Source: UBA6624 sp964343345 [NCBI: uncultured bacterium] (GTDB taxonomy: Bacteria > UBP7 > UBA6624). Taken from it: a stretch of DNA of 10,368 nucleotides. This document shows positions 1-5,922 of this stretch, piece by piece. The first letter of the stretch is position 1, and each line of letters starts with the position of its first letter. The stretch covers positions 1-10,368 of the forward strand of contig CAYFJE010000033.1 in the NCBI GenBank assembly GCA_964343345.1. The letters are read 5' to 3'. The translations under genes and the position numbers were made by a program. The notes beneath the pieces are model-generated. The model had not been told where the DNA came from. It did no database searches and saw only the letters and a program-made list of their open reading frames with translations.

Positions 1-255
1 TGTTCCGCCACCCTCTGCAGAGAACCTTATTGCAAGATCCCTTTCGAGCCTTGCAAGCATAACCGCCCATTCATATCTTGTCATTTGCTCGTCTCCCTTA
101 AATTCCTCATCTGGGTAACCGATGACATACCCTTTTGCTGCAAGGTATTCAACCGCATCGTATGCCCAATGGTCTACAGGAACATCATCAAAAGCTCCTG
201 CTTTTAGGTTAAAGGAAAGCACAAACCCTAGTGCTATTAATAAGATTTTTTTCAT
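1..255 (-). CDS. SLH-domain secreted/outer-membrane protein, N-terminal part (partial)
   Basis: The 85 visible codons begin at an ATG at 255 and run off the left edge, so the C-terminal part is missing. Residues 1-20 form a signal peptide: Met-Lys-Lys, a hydrophobic core (ILLIALGFVLSF) and a likely cleavage site after Lys-Ala-Gly-Ala. A single SLH domain follows, from FDDVPVDHWAYDAVEYLAAK through GYVIGYPD to MTRYEWAVMLARLERDL. SLH domains bind pyruvylated or otherwise modified cell-wall polymers. One N-terminal SLH domain right after a signal peptide, followed by a charged helical start, is the layout of outer-membrane porins that tether the outer membrane to peptidoglycan in several diderm phyla. 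It could also be an S-layer protein; the missing part would decide. The start is fixed by a GGAGGA ribosome site 8 bases upstream and an upstream perfect -10 box. This is the best-signalled gene in the window, consistent with an abundant envelope protein. Confidence 0.85.
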   Translation of the reverse strand, partial: MKKILLIALGFVLSFNLKAGAFDDVPVDHWAYDAVEYLAAKGYVIGYPDEEFKGDEQMTRYEWAVMLARLERDLAIRFSAEGGGT

Positions 256-263
256 AAGTTCAA

Positions 264-269
264 TCCTCC
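264..269 (-). promoter_or_regulatory. Strong Shine-Dalgarno site of the SLH gene
   Basis: On the minus strand these bases read GGAGGA, 8 bases before the ATG at 255. It is the only near-perfect Shine-Dalgarno sequence in the window, which makes it notable beside the many genes that have none. Confidence 0.8.
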
Positions 270-292
270 AAAAGAAATTTACTCAATATAAG

Positions 293-298
293 ATTATA
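293..298 (-). promoter_or_regulatory. -10 promoter element of the SLH gene
   Basis: The minus strand reads a perfect TATAAT here. It would start transcription near 286 and give a leader of about 30 bases that contains the GGAGGA site. No good TTGACA-like -35 box lies 16-18 bases upstream; the best is a weak AATCAA-like hexamer. The spacer to the upstream small membrane-protein gene (256-319, 64 bases) holds this promoter and shows no hairpin terminator. Confidence 0.45.
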
Positions 299-319
299 GG
301 GATTGCATCTGAATTTTGA

Positions 320-634
320 TTATTTTTTTGCTGAAAAGATAAGCAAAAGGGAGTTAAATAGGGTGAAAAAGCTCCCCAAACCTATCGAATTGAGTGTTTC
401 CCTGTTGATGATGAGTGTTGATGATATGTGAAGAATGAGAGAGAAAAGAAGCAACCATCCCATGAGTGTTGTGTTTTTATCTTGTCTGTAGTTTGTCGCT
501 AGGGCAAGAAGGAAACAGGAAGAAACTAAAAGTATCCTCAAAGATGGGGATGTGCTAAGGTCAATGGTGGTGTACCATGGGAAATACAACCCCAATCCGC
601 AAAGAAAAAAACAAACTATTGTTCTTTTTTTCAT
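320..634 (-). CDS. Small hydrophobic membrane protein, unknown function
   Basis: I do not recognise this 104-residue protein. It is very hydrophobic, with about four predicted membrane helices: roughly residues 5-20 (IVCFFLCGLGLYFPWY), 33-47, 58-76 and 85-101. These are joined by short polar loops such as NYRQDKN and INRETLN, and it ends in AKK. It has no obvious catalytic motif and no signal peptide distinct from the first helix. The ATG at 634 lies one base after the TAA of the upstream pgeF-like gene (TAA-A-ATG) and has no Shine-Dalgarno site, so translation is probably coupled to pgeF. That places it as the second gene of a two-gene unit. Helix topology and co-operonic position are inferred; no function is proposed. 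Confidence 0.6.
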   Translation of the reverse strand: MKKRTIVCFFLCGLGLYFPWYTTIDLSTSPSLRILLVSSCFLLALATNYRQDKNTTLMGWLLLFSLILHISSTLIINRETLNSIGLGSFFTLFNSLLLIFSAKK

Positions 635-635
635 T

Positions 636-1211
636 TTAGGAAATTTTCATTTCTACCCAATTAAACCCCTTTCTTCCTGCCCTCTTGGAGGCAAACCTCT
701 TGTTGCAAATTGTACATTCGTCGTGGAAGTGTATGTTTTGTTGAATTTGTTTTTGTAAGATTTTTTTCATGTCGAGATAGTTTTTTGCACCCTGTTTAAG
801 AAGTTCTTTTTCGATAAAATGTTCTTTTGCAAGGTCTTTGCCAAACTCATAGCAACAAACATTGGCAAACGGAAAAACAAAAATCTCTTTTTCTCCATAA
901 ATCATTGATGCCATCTTTGAAACGACTCCAGCATTCAACCCCTTCCATCCAGCATGAACGATTCCTGATGAACCCCTTCCAACAATCGCTACACACATAC
1001 AATCAGCAGTTTTAACCCAATAGGATCCTGTGTCGCTTGCAAGAATGCCGTCTCCAGACATTTTGTCTTTTTTTGGATTTATTAAAATTGTGTTTCCGTG
1101 AATTTGTGTCATGCTTATTCCCTTTTTTCGCACATATGGTGGAAAATGGAAGGAAAACACAACCTTTTCATTAATTTTAGAAAACCATTTAATCATTATG
1201 GATATTATCAT
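636..1211 (-). CDS. pgeF: PgeF/YfiH-type laccase-domain protein (Cu-oxidase_4 family), compact
   Basis: This 191-residue protein carries the family hallmarks in order: QIHG (His38), the TADC motif (Cys71), VHAGWKGL (His86), YEFGKDL near 121-127, and a C-terminal CTIC...FASKRAG segment matching the family's 'fSyRr.g' end. His38, Cys71 and His86 correspond to the metal ligands of the E. coli YfiH site. Family members have been described as multicopper polyphenol oxidase-like proteins, purine nucleoside phosphorylases/adenosine deaminases, and, in E. coli (PgeF), a peptidoglycan editing factor that removes misincorporated L-Ser precursors. It is shorter than the usual roughly 240 residues. The loss falls mainly before QIHG, where the Gly/Asn-rich loop is missing, and in the 'GP.I' segment. 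The chosen ATG at 1211 lies only 11 bases from the divergent tRNA; Met6 (1196) is an alternative start. No Shine-Dalgarno site is visible. A small membrane-protein gene follows directly. Confidence 0.85.
   Translation of the reverse strand: MIISIMIKWFSKINEKVVFSFHFPPYVRKKGISMTQIHGNTILINPKKDKMSGDGILASDTGSYWVKTADCMCVAIVGRGSSGIVHAGWKGLNAGVVSKMASMIYGEKEIFVFPFANVCCYEFGKDLAKEHFIEKELLKQGAKNYLDMKKILQKQIQQNIHFHDECTICNKRFASKRAGRKGFNWVEMKIS
1203..1208 (+). promoter_or_regulatory. Possible -10 box of the tRNA-Leu promoter
   Basis: TATTAT occurs here, 14 bases before the mature tRNA 5' end, and again at 1213-1218. Either could be a -10 element, although the first gives a more usual leader. No convincing -35 box is visible. 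If real, the tRNA promoter lies inside the 5' end of the divergent pgeF coding sequence. Confidence 0.25.
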
Positions 1212-1222
1212 TTATTATTGAT

Positions 1223-1305
1223 GCCGGTGTGGCGGAATGGTAGACGCGACGGACTTAAAATCCGTTGTCCGCAAGGACGTGGGGGTTCGAGTCCCTTCGC
1301 CGGCA
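1223..1305 (+). tRNA. tRNA-Leu, anticodon UAA
   Basis: The 83-base gene folds into a class II tRNA. The 7-bp acceptor stem pairs GCCGGTG (1223-1229) with CGCCGGC (1298-1304), with one G-T pair, followed by discriminator A1305. The anticodon stem ACGGA/TCCGT (1249-1253 and 1261-1265) encloses loop CTTAAAA, giving anticodon TAA at 1256-1258. A long variable arm of the TCC-GCAA-GGA type and a T loop TTCGAGT (1286-1292) complete the structure. The long variable arm together with the TAA anticodon identifies a leucine tRNA reading UUA and probably UUG. CCA is not encoded (TCT follows), so it must be added after transcription. Confidence 0.97.
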
Positions 1306-1314
1306 TCTAAATTT

Positions 1315-1788
1315 ATGAGTGTTTTGATTGGACAAAAACTTGCTCGTCTTAGACAGCAGAGAGGGTTGACCTTGAATGATGTTGCAAAACATGTTGGAAT
1401 ATCTGCAGTATACATCTCTCTTCTAGAGAGGGGTTTGAGAAAAAACCCAAGCAAAGAGGTTTTGAAACGGCTTGTTGACCTTTATGGTGTTTCCAAGGAG
1501 TCTTTGCTGGATCCGGGTTCTTCTTCTCCACCTGTTGATGGTGGAGAAAGTGACGCTGATTTTAGAAAAACACAAATAACTCCGGGTTCTGTTCCAAAAA
1601 ACCCTCAAGGGATTCCGGTTTCTGTACGTCGTTTCTTGGAAAGTGAAGATGCTGATTTTTTAAGACCAAATGCAGGAGAAATAAGGATACTGGTTGCTTG
1701 GGCAAGAAAAAACCAGCATGCATCTCCTGAAGAGGTGATGTTTTACCTTATAGAAAAAGTAAGGCCCTCGCTGCCTAAACAGTTTTGA
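1315..1788 (+). CDS. XRE-family helix-turn-helix regulator
   Basis: This 157-residue protein has a typical Cro/cI-type DNA-binding domain at about residues 7-60. IGQKLARLRQQRGLTLNDVA gives the first helices and the turn, then VGISAVYISLLERGLRKNPS is the recognition helix region, and VLKRLVDLYGVSKESLL closes the domain. A Ser/Pro/Gly/Asp-rich linker (about 67-100) leads to a helical C-terminal part, residues 102-150 (including DADFLRPNAGEIRILVAWAR), that I do not recognise. It is probably a dimerisation or ligand-sensing module. The open frame extends back into the tRNA, but the ATG at 1315 is the sensible start, only 9 bases after the tRNA end. No Shine-Dalgarno site fits in that gap, so the mRNA is probably released by tRNA 3' processing and leaderless or nearly so. 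Its stop overlaps the thiolase start, suggesting a regulator-enzyme pair. Confidence 0.85.
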   Translation: MSVLIGQKLARLRQQRGLTLNDVAKHVGISAVYISLLERGLRKNPSKEVLKRLVDLYGVSKESLLDPGSSSPPVDGGESDADFRKTQITPGSVPKNPQGIPVSVRRFLESEDADFLRPNAGEIRILVAWARKNQHASPEEVMFYLIEKVRPSLPKQF

Positions 1789-2954
1789 AATCAGTCTGGA
1801 TTGTTGCCGCAAAAAGAACCCCTATAGGTAAATTCGGTGGAACTTTAAAAAAATTTTCTGCAGTTGACATTGGTGTTATGGCAGCAAAGAAAGCAATTGA
1901 GGAAAGTGGTTTTAGTGCAAAAGATTTTGATTTGGCTATTTTTGGACACGGAAGACAGGGTGGAAGTGGCCCAAACCCGGGAAGACAAATAGGGCTTCGG
2001 TCAGGTTTAAGCAATTCTTCTGTTGGTTATACTGTTAATCAAGCATGTGCATCGGGGCTCTTGGCCATAAAAGCTGGTTTTAATGAATTGCTTTTGACAG
2101 AAAAGAGGTGTGTTGTTGTTGGGGGTGTTGAATCGATGAGCACATTGCCTCACTATGTTTTTGATTCAAGGTGGGGAAAGGGTTATGGTCACATGAAAGG
2201 GTTTGATGCAAATTATAAAGACGGTTTTTTCTGCCCGTTAGCAAATCAATTAATGGGAAAGACGGCTGAAACTCTTGCTTCTGAAGGGGGTATCAGTAGA
2301 TCTTCTCAGGAAGATTTTGCAATCAGAAGCCACAAAAGAGCGGAAGCGGCAACCAAGAGCGGTGTTTTTGAAAAAGAGCTTGTCTCTCTTTGTGTTGATA
2401 AGAAAGATTTTGAAAAAGATGAAACAATAAGAAAGAACCCAGAACCCTCAAAACTTGCTAAACTGCCGACAGTGTTTCAAAAAGAAGAAGAGGGTGGAAC
2501 AATAACTGCGGGAACGAGTTGCTCAATGGCCGATGGTGCAAGTGCTCTTGTTCTTGTGAAAGGAAGTTCCCCACCAATCAATGCATTAGCAAAAATTGTT
2601 GCCTTTTGTGATTCGGGCGTTCCTCCAACACATATGGGCATAGGGCCTGTTTCAGCTTGTCAGAAACTTGAAAAAGAAACAGGTTGGAAAACATCTGAAT
2701 ATCAACATGTTGAACTTAATGAAGCTTTTGCTGCACAGGTTCTCGCATGTCAAAACGAAATGAACCTGGATGAAGGAAAGCTCAACCCATTTGGTGGTGC
2801 AATTGCGCTTGGACATCCTATTGGATGTACTGGTGCACGAATAACCACAACACTTGCTCATTCTCTTTCGAGGTTGGGTTCCGGTTCTCGTGGTCTTGCG
2901 ACACTGTGTGTGAGTGGTGGAATGGGTTTCTCTCTAGCTTTAGAGGGTTGTTGA
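1785..2954 (+). CDS. Thiolase (acetyl-CoA C-acetyltransferase type)
   Basis: The 389-residue protein has normal thiolase length and all catalytic motifs. The nucleophilic Cys88 lies in NQACASG. GGVESMS is the substrate-loop signature, NEAF contains Asn312, His344 lies in ALGHPIGCTGAR, and the second catalytic Cys375 lies in TLCVSGGMG. The N-terminus VWIVAAKRTPIGKFGG is typical. It condenses two acetyl-CoA to acetoacetyl-CoA, or in reverse cleaves 3-ketoacyl-CoA. Sequence alone does not separate the biosynthetic from the beta-oxidation role. Translation starts at TTG (1785), whose last two bases belong to the TGA stop of the XRE gene. With no Shine-Dalgarno site, this indicates translational coupling. 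The 3' end overlaps the convergent wecA-like gene by 15 bp. A 3-hydroxyacyl-CoA dehydrogenase fragment at 10141, the next pathway step, lies at the other end of the window. Confidence 0.93.
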   Translation: MKSVWIVAAKRTPIGKFGGTLKKFSAVDIGVMAAKKAIEESGFSAKDFDLAIFGHGRQGGSGPNPGRQIGLRSGLSNSSVGYTVNQACASGLLAIKAGFNELLLTEKRCVVVGGVESMSTLPHYVFDSRWGKGYGHMKGFDANYKDGFFCPLANQLMGKTAETLASEGGISRSSQEDFAIRSHKRAEAATKSGVFEKELVSLCVDKKDFEKDETIRKNPEPSKLAKLPTVFQKEEEGGTITAGTSCSMADGASALVLVKGSSPPINALAKIVAFCDSGVPPTHMGIGPVSACQKLEKETGWKTSEYQHVELNEAFAAQVLACQNEMNLDEGKLNPFGGAIALGHPIGCTGARITTTLAHSLSRLGSGSRGLATLCVSGGMGFSLALEGC

Positions 2955-3824
2955 GTTTAAAAAAATTGAAAACTCTGTTGCTGCCCATGTTGTAAGCGCA
3001 AGTAAAATTATTGTTGTTCTTTCTCCATAGTTTCTTTTTAAGAGGTGGTGTATATGCCTTTCATCTGGATTAGATATTTTTGTGAAAAAAGATGATAGTG
3101 TCTTTTTTTCTCCTGGCCTGAAAGTGCACCGTCTTATCGTTGCCCAAAAAACATCGGCAATGGGGATAAGGAAAAAGAGAAATATTGACTTGGGATCTGT
3201 GGTCAAAAAGTTTAGGTTGCTTGAATTACCAGCGACTGTCCAAAAGGCAATTGATCCCAACAAAAGTGAACCAGAGTCTCCAAGGTATATTTTTTTATTT
3301 CTTCTACTGACGCAAAAAAACCCTAAAACCATAACTGACAAAAGTGTTCCGCCTTTGATTTGAAAAAACAGGACGGAACACAGCATTGGCAACAATCCGT
3401 TGATGCCGTCTATAAAATTAAAACCGTTTATGAGGGTTAGCCCGAAAAAAAGCAATACAAAAATTTCTGAAAAATCTGCTGTTAACCCTGATATACAAAT
3501 GAGCAATATCGATGTTTGGTAAAGGAGTTTTTGTGCTGCACCCATTCCCCTAACATCGTCAATAAGGCCTAAGAAAAAAAAAGATGAAAAAAATAATGGT
3601 GCTGATAGAAGATTTTGAGTTTCGCCTGGAAGGTTTTCAAAAAAAGAATAACAGAGAAAAAGAGTCAGCGTTAAAGCCCATCCACCTACGAGATGTCCTG
3701 TGTTTTTGTTGTTTAAAGGGGTTCTTTCTTTGAAAATGTTTTTGTTTTTCGATGTTCGTGAAAAACAAATTGACAGAAAAATTGGCAAGAAAAAAACAAT
3801 AAGATAGAAAATGGAATCGGTCAT
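2940..3824 (-). CDS. Polyprenyl-phosphate sugar-1-phosphate transferase (WecA/TagO/MraY superfamily)
   Basis: This 294-residue, highly hydrophobic membrane protein has the motifs of glycosyltransferase family 4. GLIDD (Asp89-Asp90) binds Mg-nucleotide. NGFNFIDGINGL (133-144) holds the conserved Asn and Asp, with the usual DGxDG second Asp replaced by Asn142. LGDSGS (181-186) follows, and the cytoplasmic loop RR...DERHIHHLL carries the His-Ile-His-His signature (257-260) typical of WecA-like rather than MraY enzymes. Such proteins transfer a HexNAc-1-phosphate from UDP-sugar to undecaprenyl phosphate, starting O-antigen, teichoic-acid-like or other envelope glycans. The sugar specificity cannot be read. 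It is slightly shorter than most relatives. It begins 19 bases after gyrB, probably in the same transcript, with only a weak AAG-like ribosome site, and its last 15 bp overlap the convergent thiolase gene. No terminator separates the two. Confidence 0.87.
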   Translation of the reverse strand: MTDSIFYLIVFFLPIFLSICFSRTSKNKNIFKERTPLNNKNTGHLVGGWALTLTLFLCYSFFENLPGETQNLLSAPLFFSSFFFLGLIDDVRGMGAAQKLLYQTSILLICISGLTADFSEIFVLLFFGLTLINGFNFIDGINGLLPMLCSVLFFQIKGGTLLSVMVLGFFCVSRRNKKIYLGDSGSLLLGSIAFWTVAGNSSNLNFLTTDPKSIFLFFLIPIADVFWATIRRCTFRPGEKKTLSSFFTKISNPDERHIHHLLKRNYGERTTIILLALTTWAATEFSIFLNSTTL

Positions 3825-3843
3825 TTTTTTTCTTAGTTAAAAA

Positions 3844-5889
3844 TTAGACATCCAGATTCATCGCTTTTGTTGCGTTGTTCTGAATAAAAACTTTTCTTTC
3901 TGAAACATCTTTTCCCATTAGAGCTGTGAATGTTTTTTCTGCCTCGACAACATCTTCAACCTTGATTCTTTCCAGTATCCTGTTTTCTGGATCCATGGTT
4001 GTTTCCCAAAGTTCATCCGCATCCATTTCGCCTAATCCCTTAAATCTCATAATTGTAGGATTTCTACCCTCCCATTTTTCAACAAGGGCTTCTTTTTCTC
4101 TTTCATCTATGACATATTTTTCATCCTTTCCTGCCCTGACTTTGTATAGTGGCGGTCTTGCAGAATAAACATGGCCGTTTTCTATAAGGGATGGCATGTG
4201 TCTATAAAAAAATGTTAAAAGAAGTGTTTTTATGTGAGCTCCATCAACATCAGCATCAGTCATGAAGATGATTTTGTTGTATCTAAGTTTTTGTAAATTT
4301 GCACCTGCCTGTGCAATCGACTCTCTTTCGCTTAATGGAAAAATTCTCCTAACGGTTTTGGCTCCTTCTTGCATTTCTGGATCCGGAAATTCTTTTTCAA
4401 AATCCTCATCATTCATATATTCGGTTCTTGGTGTGAACCCGATTCCAATCGCCTGGATTAAAGCTTTTATTTCTTCGTTGTTGAGCCATCTTGACTCTGT
4501 AACAGCTTTTTCGACATTTAAAATTTTTCCCCTCAAAGGTAAAACTGCTTGAAAGTGAGGGTCTCTTGCCTGTTTTGAGTTTCCTCCAGCAGAATCTCCC
4601 TCCACGATAAACAACTCTGTTCTCGTCCTGTCTTTAGAGATGCAGTCTGTGAGTTTTCCGGGGAGGATTCCGCTTGCAAGGTTTTCCTTGCTTCTTTCAA
4701 GGTCAAAAGCTTTTTTTGCTCTTTGGCTAGCCTTTGCTATCGTCAGAGCCAACAAAACGATCTTTCTTGACTCTTGTGGGTTTTGTTCAAGCCATCTGTA
4801 AAAAGCTCCGGAAACTGTAGAGTGAACCGCTCCTTTTGCAACAGTGCTCCCAAGTTTTCCCTTTGTCTGTCCCTCAAATTGTGGTTCGTGAAGCCTAACG
4901 GTTACAATGGCCTGCATCCCATACCTTATTGACTCTCCATCAACAGAAACATCCTTGTCTTCTAGTTTGTAGTCCTTCATGTATCTCATGAGTGTTCTTG
5001 TGACACCTGTGTTTAATCCCGTAACATGTGTCCCTCCGCCCTGTGTTCGAATGTTGTTTACAAAAGAAAGAGTCTCTCCTCTTTTTTGTGTCAGGAACTG
5101 AAGTGCAAGCTCAACATGGACAGTAGGTCCGTTTTTTACTTTTACCTCATTAGTGCAAAAAAATGGCTGCATGAGAAGCGTGGTGTCGTTTTCTGTTAGG
5201 TCGTCAATGTATTCGCGAATACCTCCCTTAAAAAGAAATTCTTCCTTGAAAACCTCTACGTCCCTTTGATCTTCGAGTTTTATTTTTAGTCCTGGGTTGA
5301 GGTATGCTAGCTCTTTTAAACGTCTTCTAAGTGTTTTTGTGTTGAAAATAATCCCCTCTTTGAAAACCTTGTCGTCAGGAAAGAAGGTTATAAGGGTTCC
5401 TCTTTGTTTGGTTTTTCCAACTGTTTTTAAAGGTTGTGTTAACAAACCTCTTGAATAGTGTATTTCGTATTCTTTGCCATCTCGATAAACATTTGCTTGT
5501 AGTCTTTCTGCAAGTGCATTTACACAAGAAACACCAACGCCGTGGAGCCCTCCTGAAACCTTGTAGGTTTTGTCGTCGAACTTGCCGCCTGCATGTAACG
5601 TTCCCAGAACAAGCTCTATCGCTGGAACTTTTTTGCCTTTGTGCATGTCGACGGGTATTCCTCTGCCGTTATCACGAACCTGGCAGGATCCATCTTCTAG
5701 AAGGGTGACTGATATCTCATCACACTCTCCTGCCATGGCCTCGTCGATTGAGTTGTCTACAACCTCCCAAACGAGGTGATGGAGTCCGGACTCTGCCGTG
5801 TCTCCAATATACATAGCGGGTCTTTTTCTAACCGCTTCAAGACCTTCTAGAACTGTTATTTGGTCGGAAGTATAGTTGTTTTTTGTCAC
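3844..5889 (-). CDS. gyrB: DNA gyrase subunit B, with TOPRIM-region insertion
   Basis: The 681-residue protein is a complete type IIA topoisomerase ATPase subunit. The GHKL ATPase motifs are EVVDNSIDEA (42-51), DNGRGIP (73-79) and GLHGVGVSCVNAL (114-126). QTKGKLGS (341-348) contains the ATP-contacting Gln-Thr-Lys. The TOPRIM domain shows EGDSAGG (430-436), PLRGK, and MTDADVDGAH (543-552) with metal-binding Asp545/547/549. KGLGEMDADELWETTMD (617-633) and the Gly-Lys-Asp-Val end complete it. With GyrA it introduces negative supercoils. It lacks the large E. coli-type insertion but carries about 45 extra residues (near 486-533) between QAIGIG and LRYNKIIF. The start is GTG at 5889, since residues 3 onward fit the family; there is no Shine-Dalgarno site. 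It lies 33 bases after the phosphohexomutase-like gene. QTKGKLGS and the overall fit favour GyrB over ParE, and the dnaA-dnaN neighbourhood supports this. Confidence 0.96.
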   Translation of the reverse strand: MTKNNYTSDQITVLEGLEAVRKRPAMYIGDTAESGLHHLVWEVVDNSIDEAMAGECDEISVTLLEDGSCQVRDNGRGIPVDMHKGKKVPAIELVLGTLHAGGKFDDKTYKVSGGLHGVGVSCVNALAERLQANVYRDGKEYEIHYSRGLLTQPLKTVGKTKQRGTLITFFPDDKVFKEGIIFNTKTLRRRLKELAYLNPGLKIKLEDQRDVEVFKEEFLFKGGIREYIDDLTENDTTLLMQPFFCTNEVKVKNGPTVHVELALQFLTQKRGETLSFVNNIRTQGGGTHVTGLNTGVTRTLMRYMKDYKLEDKDVSVDGESIRYGMQAIVTVRLHEPQFEGQTKGKLGSTVAKGAVHSTVSGAFYRWLEQNPQESRKIVLLALTIAKASQRAKKAFDLERSKENLASGILPGKLTDCISKDRTRTELFIVEGDSAGGNSKQARDPHFQAVLPLRGKILNVEKAVTESRWLNNEEIKALIQAIGIGFTPRTEYMNDEDFEKEFPDPEMQEGAKTVRRIFPLSERESIAQAGANLQKLRYNKIIFMTDADVDGAHIKTLLLTFFYRHMPSLIENGHVYSARPPLYKVRAGKDEKYVIDEREKEALVEKWEGRNPTIMRFKGLGEMDADELWETTMDPENRILERIKVEDVVEAEKTFTALMGKDVSERKVFIQNNATKAMNLDV

Positions 5890-5891
5890 GA

Positions 5892-5915
5892 TTTTTATTC
5901 TAATGTTTTTATTCT
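5892..5915 (-). repeat. Short 10-bp direct repeat in the leader of gyrB
   Basis: In the 33-base gap before gyrB the minus strand carries AGAATAAAAA twice (plus-strand 5892-5901 and 5906-5915), start to start 14 bases. The gap is AT-only apart from a few bases, has no Shine-Dalgarno sequence and no hairpin. It may be chance in an AT-rich stretch or a binding site. Confidence 0.3.
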
Positions 5916-5922
5916 GTTTTTC

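Noticed and set aside
1237-1314. Extension of the XRE reading frame back to an ATG at 1237
   Set aside because: This stretch is the tRNA-Leu gene; the frame through it is accidental and the HTH domain fits a start at 1315.
3844-5889. gyrB as a possible parE
   Set aside because: The QTKGKLGS motif, the overall domain match and placement after dnaA-dnaN favour GyrB, and no adjacent parC/gyrA-like gene suggests otherwise.
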